Notes: generated by a model from the sequence alone, not told the origin. Positions 1-10,160 are shown, counted from the stretch's first letter. The stretch is 64,000 nt of DNA from Trichaptum fuscoviolaceum (GCA_910574455.1 CAJSYZ010000005.1:2542001-2606000); one strand, 5' to 3'. Numbers and translations are program-made.

Positions 1-241
1 TCGCAGGAGAAAAGATAAGTTATTCATACCGTTGATTCCTGCGGAAATTTTCATGACTGTACCATCCCCAAGGAGTTGCGCCAACGTAGGGGGAAGGTCA
101 GTAAGAGTATGCGTCCTGACTAGATAAATGTGGTGTTGAACTGCGAGTTGGATGAGGTCCACGCGATGATTGGGCCCTTCTCCGCCACTTGCCCACTCGA
201 TGTCGATCGAGACAAATCTACTAGCTGGTACCTGTGGCAAT
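1..241 (-). pseudogene. 3'-5' exonuclease domain gene, downstream part beyond a retrotransposon insertion
   Basis: Read on the minus strand, 241 to 30 is open and encodes the start of a DnaQ/RNase H-like 3'-5' exonuclease fold of the WRN/DEDDy type. It has an Exo I motif (FVSIDIEWAS, the D-x-E pair), a strand-rich stretch (HRVDLIQLAVQ), and then the approach to Exo II (KISAGING). The exon ends at 30 with a GT donor (GTATGAATAA), so positions 1-29 are intron and the rest of the gene lies outside the window. Its frame continues exactly from the other fragment (7571-7897) once the element and one copy of gcaat are removed. The family removes nucleotides from DNA or RNA 3' ends. I infer that this allele is broken, because 7.3 kb lies between the two halves of the exon. 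The family call rests on motifs only. Confidence 0.72.
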
Positions 242-1071
242 TGTCGAGATCCCAGGCCCCTTTTCTCATTTCCCGCACTTTTCCGCCAAGGATCCCGACA
301 TGAGCAGACAATCCCGCGGGGAGAATCCCGCCATTGGATTCCCCGCGCGAAACCCCTTTCCCGACTCGCACGATCCCCCGCAAGATCCCCCGCTCACGTG
401 ACCTATCCCGCACCACCGTCCCGACCACCATGCACGCATACACACATTCATTTACGACGACCCGCCACGGCACACGTACATTCACTTATCAACATACGCT
501 CATTAATCCGTTAGTACCTCAAGGTGACGACCTGCAACAGTCTGGCATACCTAGTCTGGCTAGTCGCGGCCCCGGACCGGACGCTACGTCCCACGGACAG
601 GCCGTAGCCATCTGGAGAGACGGGATAGACATGCCTAGCAGTGCGGTCGTAGCATGTATCGTTTGTAGTAGATAGGTGCGCATTGCGCAAGGACACTTAG
701 CGTAGATTAACTATACAGTCTTTACGAAGTAGATAAATAGCTGTAGGCATCGTAAGGAGCACCCCACTTTTGACCTCTTGTGGAGTGCTTCCTTAGGTGC
801 GATCTCTCTCTTTTCTCCTGTGTAGTTAGTTGCGCAATACTTACTTGTGGAGTGCTTCCTTAGGGATCCGCTTACTTGACGTTCAAAGCAGTGAAGAGTC
901 CTAGCTGGCCTTGAGAATCCCGCGACGCGCCTGGATAGAATCCCGCGCGTTTCCCGCCAGAATTCCCACGCTCGTTCCCAGTCGCGAATCCAGATTCCCG
1001 AACGCGGGTTCTTGTCGTGAATTCCAGTTTCCCGAAACTGTTTCCCGCTACAATTCCCGACGGTTGTAACA
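242..1071 (+). repeat. 5' LTR of the chromovirus (830 bp)
   Basis: Starts TGTCGAGATC just after gcaat and ends GACGGTTGTAACA. It is repeated at 6143-7570. Differences seen by eye are an indel pair near 592-600 and single changes near 879 and 1064. It contains a duplicated phrase (gtggagtgcttccttag at about 780-797 and 846-863). Confidence 0.95.
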
Positions 1072-1160
1072 TTAGGTCAAAAGTCCTGGCTCACCGCCGC
1101 TCGGACTCGACACCCTCACGCTCTTTACTTCTACCCCCGCACCCGTACCGCCGACCCGCG

Positions 1161-2368
1161 ATGTCGTCCCACCAGGAATGGGGAGGACTCGCAGACACCT
1201 TCGCTTTCCCGTCCCCTAGCTCCTCGATGGAGGAAGACAAACTCCAGCCCATCCTTGATCGCCTCGACACCCTCGAAAAGCGCTACTCCAAGTTAGTCAA
1301 CGAACACAATCAGGTTCAGAACACAGTCGCCCAGCTCAAGCACGCCAACCGGGCGTTAGAAGCCCAAATCGCAAGCCAGCCCGCCTCCCCGTCTGGGGGT
1401 GGAGCAGGGCTCAAGATGAAGCTTCCCGACACCTTCGAAGGCGAACGAGCCAAGCTGGAAAACTGGATTCACCAGATTAAGCTCTACCTGTTCGGACAAC
1501 ATCCGGGGCTGGACGAAACCCGCAAGGTCGCATTTGCTCTGATGCTACTGCGGGGGCCGGCGCAAGACTGGGCACGACCCATTCTAGATCGACTCCAGGA
1601 CATCCCGACACCGCCAGAAGCCGCCAGCCTGGAGGCCCTGTTCGCCGCCCTTCGCGCCTCTTACGGGGAAATCGATGCAGACAAAGCCGCAGCCGACAAG
1701 CTGATGCGCCTACGCCAGACAGGAACGGTCGCCGAGTTTGCGTCGCAATTCCGTGCCCTCCAAGCCCTCACCGGGTGGCCCAAGGACGCAACGACGGATG
1801 TCATCTACCTCGACATGTTCCGGAAGGGACTCAAAGACCAGGTTCGCCAGCACATCGCCAGCAAGAGGCGAAGGATATGAAATTCGATGCCTACGTCAAC
1901 TGGGTTTCCGAGACGGACGAGAAGCTAAGGCTTGCACACGCCTATGGACCAGTATCAAAGCCAGCGGCTACGCCCCGAAGCAATCCCGGCACCACTAGTT
2001 CAGCTCCGCGTACGATCCCGACTGCGGGCGCAAGCTCGACGAAGGATCCCAACGCAATGGAGATTGACAGGGTGCGCCGGGAGCGCAGGAGTAAGGGACT
2101 ATGCTACTACTGCGGAGAGAAAGACCATTTAGTGAGCGATTGCCCAACGCGACCGCCAACCCGAAACCTAAAGGCTACGAAATCCACGTCCCCGTCGAGC
2201 CCCTCGCCCCCCGCGCTCCAGTCGTTCGAAGAAACGCTCAAACGTATGGCGGAACAGTACTTCCAGAATGTGCAGCAGTCCGTGCTACAGAACGCATTCG
2301 CCGCCATGACGCCCGCCGCCAAGAACGTTCACAATCCCGAAGCCCCGCCCCCAGCGGATTTTCAGTAG
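1161..2368 (+). CDS. gag: Gag polyprotein, split by a -1 frameshift
   Basis: The first ATG after the LTR is at 1161 (MSSHQEWGG). The N-terminal part has a coiled coil (about residues 30-75) and a capsid-like helical region with typical Ty3 Gag features (FEGERAKLENW, LLRGPAQDWA). This frame stops at 1880. Sequence similar to the expected Gag continuation (EAKDMKFDAYVNWV) goes on in the -1 frame from about 1865 to the stop at 2368, and carries a zinc knuckle of form CX2CX4HX4C (CYYCGEKDHLVSDC, about 2103-2144). So Gag of about 400 residues is read only with a -1 shift around 1861-1868. Either this copy lost one base or the element uses programmed frameshifting. Gag would form the particle and package the RNA. 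Confidence 0.85.
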
Positions 2369-2432
2369 GGTCGTATTGCTCAGTCGCGCCCTATACGACC
2401 CAACCGCCCTTGTGGCCGAAGAACTCTCTTAA

Positions 2433-5400
2433 TATAATGGTCCCTTGTATTTAACCATCTCTACAATAGACCGTTGTCTTCGACGACATTTGAAGTTCCC
2501 GGTACAGGTTAGCGACGGAAAGACGGATGTCTTAGCCACAGTAATGTTAGACAGCGGTGCGTCGGGAACTTTCATAAATTCCCGCTACGTTTCGCGACAC
2601 GGACTCCAGACTCGGGAATTGGTAATCCCGATACTTTTGCGCAACGCGGACAATTCCCCGAACGCGATTGGACGCATCACCAAGGAAGTAGTCCTCAACG
2701 TCGAGATGAAGGGACACTTAGAACAGTTGACCATGGCCGTCGCGGATATTGGCGACGACGATATTATCATGGGGATCGACTGGTTGCGGCACCATAACCC
2801 AACCATTGACTGGACCAACGATGTGGTCGATCTCAACCGCTGCCCACCTCAGTGTGACAACCAGCAACGCCTGGTCCCGCTTCCCCGCCTCGCCATAGCA
2901 GAAGAAGTCGAGACCCCCTGGGGGCCCGACAGGACCCAGGCCGAATGGGAAGCTGTCCCACCAGGATTTCGGTACTCAGAAAAATATTGGGACCAGTACC
3001 ACGACGCTGAATCCTACTTCGTCACGACGGACGACCACTTCGCGTACAAAATTGCCGCCTCGTACACCCACTCCCAGGCCATCGCTGAGAAGTCAGCAGT
3101 GAAGGAAGGCGAGAAAACCTTCGAGGAACTAGTTCCCCCCGAATTTCGTGAGTTTGCCGACGTTTTCTCGAAAGTTGAATCCGAAAGGCTTCCACTACGC
3201 AAGCCGTATGATCACGCCATAGATTTAGAACCCGGGAAGGTTCCCCCGTACAGCAAAATCTATCCGTTGGCCCCGGCCGAACGCGACGCCCTTCGCGAAT
3301 TCGTTGACGAAAACCTGCGCAAAGGGTACATACGACCTTCGAAATCCCCTGCAGCGGCTCCCGTCTTCTTTATCAAGAAAAAGGACGGAACCTTGCGCAT
3401 GGTAGTCGATTACCGACGACTGAACGATATCACGGTCAAGAATCGATACCCGCTTCCCCTCACGATGGAACTCGTAGACGCACTGCAAAAGGCGAAGGTT
3501 TTCACGACGTTAGATTTGCGATGGGGCTACCACAACGTGCGACTGAAGCAAGGCGACGAGTGGAAGGCCGCATTTCGGACTCAGGCAGGACATTTCGAAC
3601 CAACGGTGATGACATTCGGGCTCACGAATGCCCCGGCGACCTTCCAGCATATGATGAACGATATCTTCAAAGATCTCATTGGAGTATACGTGATCATCTA
3701 TCTTGACGACTTGCTAATCTTTTCCGAAGATGAATCGCAGCACGAGGAACACGTACGGGAAGTCCTTAAGCGGCTGCGCGAAAACGACTTGTTCTGTAAA
3801 CCCGAAAAGTGCAAATTCAAACAGACTTCCGTCGAGTATCTCGGGATGATTATTTCGCAGGGAAAGGTGGCGATGGATCCCGCCAAGGTACAGGCGGTCC
3901 TCGACTGGCCTACCCCGAAAAAGGTGAAAGACATTCAAGCCTTCCTCGGGTTCGCGAATTTCTATCGACGCTTCATTCGGGATTTCTCGCACATCGTCAA
4001 ACCGCTCACGACGCTGCTGAAGAAGGACGTTCGCTGGGCCTGGACAGAAAACCAGCAGTTCGCCTTCGACTATCTCAAGCGCATGTTCACGACCGCCCCC
4101 GTCCTGATGATGCCAGACATGTCGCGACAATTCATCGTGGAATGCGACGCCTCTGATTTCGCGACCGGCGCGGTCTTGTCCCAGGAAGGCGACGACGGGC
4201 TGATACATCCGGTCGCCTTTTTCTCGAAATCCCTCAACGATGCGGAACGCAACTACGAGATTTATGACAAGGAGCTACTCGCGATTATTCGAGCTCTTGA
4301 CGAGTGGCGACATTATCTCGAAGGTGCGAGTCATAAACTCGATATCGTGTCTGACCACAAGAATCTGCTATATTTCTCTGAATCCCGAACGCTGACGCGA
4401 CGCCAAGCCCGGTGGAGTCTGTTCCTCACCCGCTTCGATTTTACGATTCGCCATCGCCCAGGGCGACTCGGGGGCAAACCCGACGCCATGTCACGACGCG
4501 TCGATCTTCAACCCGAAGGCGAAGACAACACGGGACGGACCCTCTTGACCCCCGAAATGTTTCGACTAAAGGCAATTCGTCGGGGAATGACGCAGGTACA
4601 CGGGGATCAGGCCCTCCTACGACGCATTCGTAAGTCAGATCAATATGAAGACGAACTGGTGGACGCGATCGAGCTGGTCAAGTCCAAGGCGCCTCGAGTC
4701 CTGACCAAGGAACTTGAGGACTGGAGCACCGAGGAAGGCCTCATCCTGTACCAGGGTAAGGTTTACGTCCCGAAAGACGAGACCATTCGCCGGGATGTGG
4801 TGAAGACTTACCACGACAGTCTCCCCGCCGGACATCCTGGACGTTGGAAAACGTTTGAGATGGTAAGCCGCAACTACTGGTGGCCCGGGATGTCTAACTT
4901 CGTAGAACGATACGTTTCGGGATGCGATACCTGTGCACGCACGAAGAACCGATCCCAACGCCCGGTAGGACTCCTGCAACCGAACGAAATCCCGCAGGGC
5001 CCCTGGCAGGCGATTTCGTGCGATTTCATCACCCAGCTCCCCCGATCTGAGGATTACGACGCAATTTTCGTGGTGGTCGACCGTCTCACCAAGCAAGCGC
5101 ATTTTATCCCGACCACGTCTGATGTCGATGCACCGGAAACTGCAGAACTCTTCCTGCAACACGTCTGGAAGCTGCACGGAACCCCCCGCCAGATCATATC
5201 CGACCGCGGACCACAGTTTGTCGCGCAGTTCATGAAAGCCCTTTTTTCCCGACTCGGTATCAAGGGTACCACGTCGACTGCGTATCACCCGCAGACGGAT
5301 GGGCAAACCGAAAGGGTAAACCAAGAGCTGGAACAATATTTACGGGCTTTCATAGATACACGACAAGAAAACTGGGCCGGATTACTCCCGATGGCAGAGT

Positions 5401-6302
5401 TCGCGCACAACACGAAAGCGCACGCGGCAACACGACAATCCCCGTTCGCGCTCGTCTACGGCTACAATCCCGAATTCACGATTGCCCCGAGCGACGGCCT
5501 GTCCACGGTCCCCGCCGCGGACGCACGACTACAGGAGCTTCAGCAGGCACAGGAAGAGGCAAGAGCGGCTTTGGAGGTTGCGGCAGAGCGCATGAAGCAG
5601 CACTACGATCAGGCCAGGAACGAGGCCCCGCAGTACGCAGTCGGGGATAAAGTATGGCTCGAGGCGACGAACGTTCGGCGACCGGGAGCGCGCAAATTAT
5701 TACCGAAACGACTAGGGCCGTATAAAGTGAAGGCAAAGCTAAGTGACCTCACCTACGAACTCGAACTCCCCGCGTCGCTGAAGATTCATCCCGTATTTCA
5801 CGTATCGCTGCTCTCGCCATACCACGAAGACGACATTCCCGGTCGAACGCAACCCCCGCCGCCCCCAGTCGAAGTAGAAGGAGATCTGGAATACGAGGTG
5901 GAAGAGGTACTGGACGCTAGACGGTTTAGACGGAGGTTTGAATATTTGGTACAATGGAAGGGATATTCGAGCGCGGAAGATACATGGATTCCCGCAAAGG
6001 AGATGGGTAATGCAAAGGCTAAAATTCGCAGTTTCTATCGAAAACACCCGGACGCCCCTCGAGAAGTCAACGCTATCGAGCTCTGTGACCTGAGCAAGAT
6101 TCAAGCTTGGCGCCCCGGAGTTGCGCCTTTGGAGGGGGGTAATGTCGAGATCCCAGGCCCCTTTTCTCATTTCCCGCACTTTTCCGCCAAGGATCCCGAC
6201 ATGAGCAGACAATCCCGCGGGGAGAATCCCGCCATTGGATTCCCCGCGCGAAACCCCTTTCCCGACTCGCACGATCCCCCGCAAGATCCCCCGCTCACGT
6301 GA
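2433..6302 (+). CDS. pol: Pol polyprotein: protease, reverse transcriptase, RNase H, integrase, chromodomain
   Basis: One uninterrupted frame of about 1285 codons. Counting from position 2445: aspartic protease LDSGAS near residue 35, reverse transcriptase with IYLDD near 419, RNase H with ECDASDFATG near 567, integrase zinc-binding HHCC segment (GHPGRWKT ... CDTCARTK) near 790-835, integrase D-D-E core (SCDFITQL, ISDRGPQF, TERVNQELEQ), and a C-terminal chromodomain (EYEVEEVLDARR ... YLVQWKGYSSAEDTW, about 1149-1205). All catalytic residues are present. The frame is closed upstream by TAA at 2430 and has no ATG before the protease; the first codons after the stop are AAT/TAT. It therefore probably depends on Gag readthrough, reinitiation or a shift. 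The last 53 codons lie within the 3' LTR. Chromodomains in this group steer integration toward heterochromatin. Confidence 0.93.
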   Translation, partial: YNGPLYLTISTIDRCLRRHLKFPVQVSDGKTDVLATVMLDSGASGTFINSRYVSRHGLQTRELVIPILLRNADNSPNAIGRITKEVVLNVEMKGHLEQLTMAVADIGDDDIIMGIDWLRHHNPTIDWTNDVVDLNRCPPQCDNQQRLVPLPRLAIAEEVETPWGPDRTQAEWEAVPPGFRYSEKYWDQYHDAESYFVTTDDHFAYKIAASYTHSQAIAEKSAVKEGEKTFEELVPPEFREFADVFSKVESERLPLRKPYDHAIDLEPGKVPPYSKIYPLAPAERDALREFVDENLRKGYIRPSKSPAAAPVFFIKKKDGTLRMVVDYRRLNDITVKNRYPLPLTMELVDALQKAKVFTTLDLRWGYHNVRLKQGDEWKAAFRTQAGHFEPTVMTFGLTNAPATFQHMMNDIFKDLIGVYVIIYLDDLLIFSEDESQHEEHVREVLKRLRENDLFCKPEKCKFKQTSVEYLGMIISQGKVAMDPAKVQAVLDWPTPKKVKDIQAFLGFANFYRRFIRDFSHIVKPLTTLLKKDVRWAWTENQQFAFDYLKRMFTTAPVLMMPDMSRQFIVECDASDFATGAVLSQEGDDGLIHPVAFFSKSLNDAERNYEIYDKELLAIIRALDEWRHYLEGASHKLDIVSDHKNLLYFSESRTLTRRQARWSLFLTRFDFTIRHRPGRLGGKPDAMSRRVDLQPEGEDNTGRTLLTPEMFRLKAIRRGMTQVHGDQALLRRIRKSDQYEDELVDAIELVKSKAPRVLTKELEDWSTEEGLILYQGKVYVPKDETIRRDVVKTYHDSLPAGHPGRWKTFEMVSRNYWWPGMSNFVERYVSGCDTCARTKNRSQRPVGLLQPNEIPQGPWQAISCDFITQLPRSEDYDAIFVVVDRLTKQAHFIPTTSDVDAPETAELFLQHVWKLHGTPRQIISDRGPQFVAQFMKALFSRLGIKGTTSTAYHPQTDGQTERVNQELEQYLRAFIDTRQENWAGLLPMAEFAHNTKAHAATRQSPFALVYGYNPEFTIAPSDGLSTVPAADARLQELQQAQEEARAALEVAAERMKQHYDQARNEAPQYAVGDKVWLEATNVRRPGARKLLPKRLGPYKVKAKLSDLTYELELPASLKIHPVFHVSLLSPYHEDDIPGRTQPPPPPVEVEGDLEYEVEEVLDARRFRRRFEYLVQWKGYSSAEDTWIPAKEMGNAKAKIRSFYRKHPDAPREVNAIELCDLSKIQAWRPGVAPLEGGNVEIPGPFSHFPHFSAKDPDMSRQSRGENPAIGFPARNPFPDSHDPPQDPPLT
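6131..6142 (+). other. Polypurine tract
   Basis: The purine run ggaggggggtaa lies directly before the 3' LTR start TGTCGAG, the standard site for plus-strand priming in LTR elements. It lies within the pol reading frame. Confidence 0.85.
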
Positions 6303-7570
6303 CCTATCCCGCACCACCGTCCCGACCACCATGCACGCATACACACATTCATTTACGACGACCCGCCACGGCACACGTACATTCACTTATCAACATACGC
6401 TCATTAATCCGTTAGTACCTCAAGGTGACGACCTGCAACAGTCTGGCATACCTAGTCTGGCTAGTCGCGGCCCCGGACCGGACGCTGACGTCCACGGACA
6501 GGCCGTAGCCATCTGGAGAGACGGGATAGACATGCCTAGCAGTGCGGTCGTAGCATGTATCGTTTGTAGTAGATAGGTGCGCATTGCGCAAGGACTAGTG
6601 TTGCTAAAGTTCAGTTCAGTTCAGTTCAGACCCCTTTTGGTCCGAACCCCGAACTGAACTGTTCGGATTTTCCGGCCTCAGCCTGAACCCCGAACTGAAC
6701 TCGAAGTTCAGTTCAGTTCAGTCCAGCCAGCCCAAATTCTGGCTGAACCCGGTTTGAACCCGGTTCAAGTATCTATTTTAAGAAAGCCTTAGTACATACC
6801 ATATATGGAAATTTCGTTATATAATCCCACTTGAGCCGGGTTCAAACTGGGTTCAAACTCAGTTCAGCAATGAACCTTAGTACATTTAGTATATTCTAGA
6901 CATAGATTCTGCTTAATGTTGATAGGTTTCACTTTTAATTGACATTTTAAGTACTTTATAGTTGTCAAACTATAAGGTTTTCCATCTTTAAAGGGTGGGA
7001 AACTTACCTGAAGTTCAGGGTTCGAACCCGGTTCGAACCAGGTTCAGTATTTCTCCAGAGGCCTGAAGCCCGAACTGAACTCAGGTTCAAAATCTGAGAT
7101 TTCTCTGAACCTGAACCTGAACCCGGTTCAGTTCGGAGTTCAAACCCAGTTCGGGCCTATCCTGAACTGAACTTTAGCAACACTAGCAAGGACACTTAGC
7201 GTAGATTAACTATACAGTCTTTACGAAGTAGATAAATAGCTGTAGGCATCGTAAGGAGCACCCCACTTTTGACCTCTTGTGGAGTGCTTCCTTAGGTGCG
7301 ATCTCTCTCTTTTCTCCTGTGTAGTTAGTTGCGCAATACTTACTTGTGGAGTGCTTCCTTAGGGATCCGCTTACTTGATGTTCAAAGCAGTGAAGAGTCC
7401 TAGCTGGCCTTGAGAATCCCGCGACGCGCCTGGATAGAATCCCGCGCGTTTCCCGCCAGAATTCCCACGCTCGTTCCCAGTCGCGAATCCAGATTCCCGA
7501 ACGCGGGTTCTTGTCGTGAATTCCAGTTTCCCGAAACTGTTTCCCGCTACAATTCCCGACGGTCGTAACA
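6143..7570 (+). repeat. 3' LTR of the chromovirus, interrupted by a nested MITE
   Basis: Colinear with the 5' LTR from TGTCGAG to GTAACA, except for an insertion after position 6595. Total length is 1428 bp; minus 590 bp of insert and 8 bp of duplicated target this gives 830 bp. It is followed by gcaat (7571-7575), the element's target duplication. Confidence 0.95.
6596..7185. mobile_element. hAT-type MITE nested in the 3' LTR
   Basis: The 590-bp insert starts TAGTGTTGCTAAAGTTCAG and ends with the exact reverse complement, the match extending for at least 24 bp. It is flanked by the 8-bp duplication gcaaggac (6588-6595 and 7186-7193), present once in the intact 5' LTR. An 8-bp duplication with TAGNG termini is the signature of the hAT superfamily. 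There is no coding capacity, so it would depend on a transposase elsewhere. The interior is a mosaic of GTTCAG iterations and GAACCCGGTTC/GGTTCGAACC inverted motifs, probably able to fold strongly. It must be younger than the chromovirus copy it interrupts. Confidence 0.95.
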
Positions 7571-7897
7571 GCAATGATGCATATATTGCAGTCACTGCAT
7601 TGTCCACATCCAAGCCCGTGCGACACTGTATCGGAACTATATTATGGAGCCTATATTGATGTAATTCGGAGAGAGGTGTTGGTGGTACCCCGAGAAGATC
7701 AAGAAACGTTTGCAGTTTCTTGTGTATCTAGCAACAAGTCAGTGTACAGATCTTGATATGAATGAAACAAGTACCTTCGTTTGAGCCCTTGCTGTCCACC
7801 GTTGAACGAGCTGAAAGCGGAGGACGGTGCGGAGGTGCAGGCGTGCATAATCAAGGGAGAGGAGGATGAGAAGGATAGTACGAAGATTTGAGAACAT
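7571..7897 (-). pseudogene. 3'-5' exonuclease domain gene, 5' part (exon 1 and start of exon 2)
   Basis: Minus strand. A probable ATG at 7897 opens exon 1 (7897-7775, 41 codons, MFSNLRTILLILLSLDYARL, hydrophobic then basic). An intron of 47 nt (7774-7728, GTACTT...CTAG) follows, then exon 2 from 7727 (IHKKLQTFLDLLGVPPTPLS) to 7571. There the chromovirus interrupts the codon series ...AIYASL; the frame resumes at 241 with PQVPASRFVSIDIEW. Phase 0 fits at the intron. The hydrophobic first exon could be a membrane anchor or organelle leader, or the true start may lie further upstream. Homology of the combined product to WRN-like exonucleases is judged from motifs only. Confidence 0.65.
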
Positions 7898-8120
7898 GAT
7901 TCACGGTGGAATGGCTTGATGATGATCTTGGGGACAATACCCGCTCCCACTTCACACTTATACAAAGTAGTTGAAGTCAGTTTTCTGATTTCCCATTCTT
8001 CTAGAAAGAGAGAGGGAGCTATTAGTGCTTTGTACTATGACTCGGATAAACCGCAAGTTGAACTGATAGTAGGAGATGACAAATGATTTCTTCCGGATGA
8101 CTTGATTATAAGGCTTCTTT

Positions 8121-8924
8121 TCATTTTAAGCACAAACGAACAAGAAAATGAGTCATGTTAACTCCAAAGAAGTCGGGAGGATACAACCCACTGCACAAGA
8201 AGCTGCTCCATCAGCTCTAGAAGGATTTCGAAGAAAGCCATGAGTAACTCACCATACAACAGTCATCCCTGTACACAACCCGAAACTTGAACTAGAACCG
8301 TGCCAAAATGGGAAATGGGCCAACTTGAATGCATCCCAACCCGCTTCGGAAGGAGTAATTTGCATGAAGGCGCGTTTCTCGTCCTCGGAGCTGAGGGAAT
8401 TGCGCTGTCGGCCGATGATGGACTCATACTGCACATTGAAACCGAGTGTTCTCCGTTTAGGCGGCAATGGTGGCGGGGCAGAGGTGTTTGGCAAGGAATG
8501 GGGACACGACAAGTTGACAACAACTTGGATGATGTCGAAAATGCAGTTATATTTTTCCCTTTGCGGCATTTGCAAATTGAGTTGTGAGTCGCTTTGTCGA
8601 CCTTTGTGCATGCAAGCGGAATATTGGGATGCATCAAACTGCCCGGTGATACATAGCCCCGTATATACGAATCCGACCGCGCAACTTCGCAACCTTCCCT
8701 CTCCAGCATCCTTCCCATGTTTTTGGGCTCTTTACGCCGCTCAGGCCAGGCGAACTTAGGATTAGATGTCGATTGAGCAGGGATCCCTGAAGTGAGAGTA
8801 GACGGTAGGGATAGAGACTCGTCCCGACTGACTGCTCAGCGCGAGTCTGTGGCCGCTTATTGTTGAGCTTGAGATGGTCGAGGAAAAGAGGAACGATGGA
8901 ACGAGAAGAAGCTGACGCGGCCAT
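8121..8924 (-). CDS. Hypothetical protein, multi-exon (model uncertain)
   Basis: I do not recognise this product. On the minus strand a likely start (8924, MAASASSRSIVPLFLDHLKL) precedes a short intron around 8820-8770. Coding-like stretches follow: FAWPERRKEPKNMGRMLERE near 8700 and RRTLGFNVQYESIIGRQRN near 8460-8400, with ITPSEAGWDAFKLAHFPFW after that. A GTGAGT donor near 8252 and a CAG acceptor near 8187 join in frame to a last exon (GLYPPDFFGVN ...) ending at a TGA at 8121. The joins in the first half do not all keep phase in my reading, so the exon structure is provisional. It ends about 220 bp before the start of the interrupted exonuclease gene, in the same orientation. Confidence 0.4.
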
Positions 8925-10160
8925 CGTTCCTTCCGGTGACAAGAAAGTCGGAGTCATACTGGAAAGTTGTCACTGATGAGTCGGGGATACAGGAATGTGA
9001 AGAAAATCATACCCATTTGCAGATTCCATACGCGAACGGATGTGTCCAATCCCCCTACCCCCACCCCAAGAAAAGAAGACAATATAATTTTCGGCGTAAA
9101 TCTTATGCAGATGTTCTCGGAGAACGTATAGACATTCCCCGTGCCGATGCTCCAAAGCTGAAGAAGCCCGTGAGTATTATGATTCAAAAATTAAAAGAAC
9201 AACTTACTCGAGAAGTACAGTAGTAGCTTTCGCTCACTGATTACTGCACGCATACATCCTCTCCTCGTGCCTGTGAGGGCCGGTTCAGTAACTTGCCTCT
9301 TTGCACATCCGAAACGTCGGTGATGCGTCTCGCAATTCAAAACCTGAGAGGAGCGGACCTCGGATGCAAGTGCAGCAACCAGTTTTAATGTCCTGCTCTC
9401 TGAGCTGGTCATCAGCCACCACTGACGATGAGCTCTCTGGCATAGCCCTGTCCCTCGGAGAAGGTTCACTCATGATATATGGTTACGGATGTAACCACTC
9501 TACCATCACAAATCGCTGAAGAAGTTTGTGTTGTCAACTGTGGAGGTGGACGCGTGCGCATGTGTGCTCGCCATTGCTTTAGTCGGTGGGGGGATACGCG
9601 TCGGCATAAATCTGCGAGAGAATCCTGGGTCAAGAATTGGGGCGCCTGCTGTGGGCGCAGTAAATTGCGTAGACGGCAGTGGTTTCGTTCCTCTGCAAAA
9701 GCGGTCGAACTCCTACCCCCTTGGTTTCCATACGAGCCTAGAGCGGCGCACGAGTAGAAACGCGTCGACCCACAGGGAGCTAACAAAGTAAGGCGCAGAC
9801 GTTTTACGCGAGCTGCGCGAGGCGTTGAAACCGATAGAACAATTTGAGCGTGCCGAGACAGGCAAAGCGCGAGTCGGCAGATGCGCGGCGGAAGAAAGAG
9901 GTCTATCAGAGTTGTACAAGGTCCCGCATGGTGTTGGGAGAGAATCGGGATGTGCAGGAGGAATTCGATGTTGAAAATTGGTAGAAAAGTGAAGAAGAGA
10001 ATCTGCGGTGACTTGGGCGTTGGGATACAGTGGTAGTTGAGGAGGAGGCCATGACTACGTCAGTTCGCTACTGAAAAGTCACTTGAGGCCATCAACGATA
10101 TTATAGAGCTTACTCATCTTGGATGATTGGTTAAAGTGTGTCTGTAAGGTGGTTCCTGCC
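8925..10160. other. Stretch without a clear gene
   Basis: Short open frames exist on both strands but none shows a recognisable domain or a convincing intron chain. One plus-strand segment (9110-9170) is bounded by CAG and GTGAGT and could be an exon (GERIDIPRADAPKLKKP), but I could not connect it to others. The stretch separates ordinary host sequence from the palindrome-rich island. Confidence 0.4.

Larger units (their letters stand above)
242..7570 (+). mobile_element. Complete Ty3/gypsy chromovirus LTR retrotransposon
   Basis: Two direct repeats (242-1071 and 6143-7570) begin TGTCGAG and end GTAACA. They flank gag and a pol with the order protease, reverse transcriptase, RNase H, integrase, chromodomain, which defines Ty3/gypsy chromoviruses. 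The 5-bp duplication gcaat lies at 237-241 and 7571-7575. A polypurine tract precedes the 3' LTR. Removing the nested 590-bp element and its 8-bp duplication makes the 3' LTR exactly 830 bp, the same as the 5' LTR. Only a handful of differences separate the LTRs, so insertion was recent. I could not identify a primer-binding site with a normal TGG start right after the 5' LTR (1072 onward); self-priming, known for Tf1-like elements, is an untested alternative. Confidence 0.96.

Noticed and set aside
1072..1100. Primer-binding site of the chromovirus
   Set aside because: No TGG-starting tRNA complement directly follows the LTR; a TGGCTCACCGC phrase about 15 nt downstream is too far away to claim.
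4635..5336. Long minus-strand open frame (233 codons) antisense to pol
   Set aside because: It lies wholly opposite the integrase coding region and has no domain of its own; it is a shadow of the high-GC pol codons.
7015..7050. tRNA B-box-like text (GGTTCGAACCC)
   Set aside because: It is part of the GAACC/GGTTC inverted mosaic in the hAT MITE; no A box or cloverleaf surrounds it.
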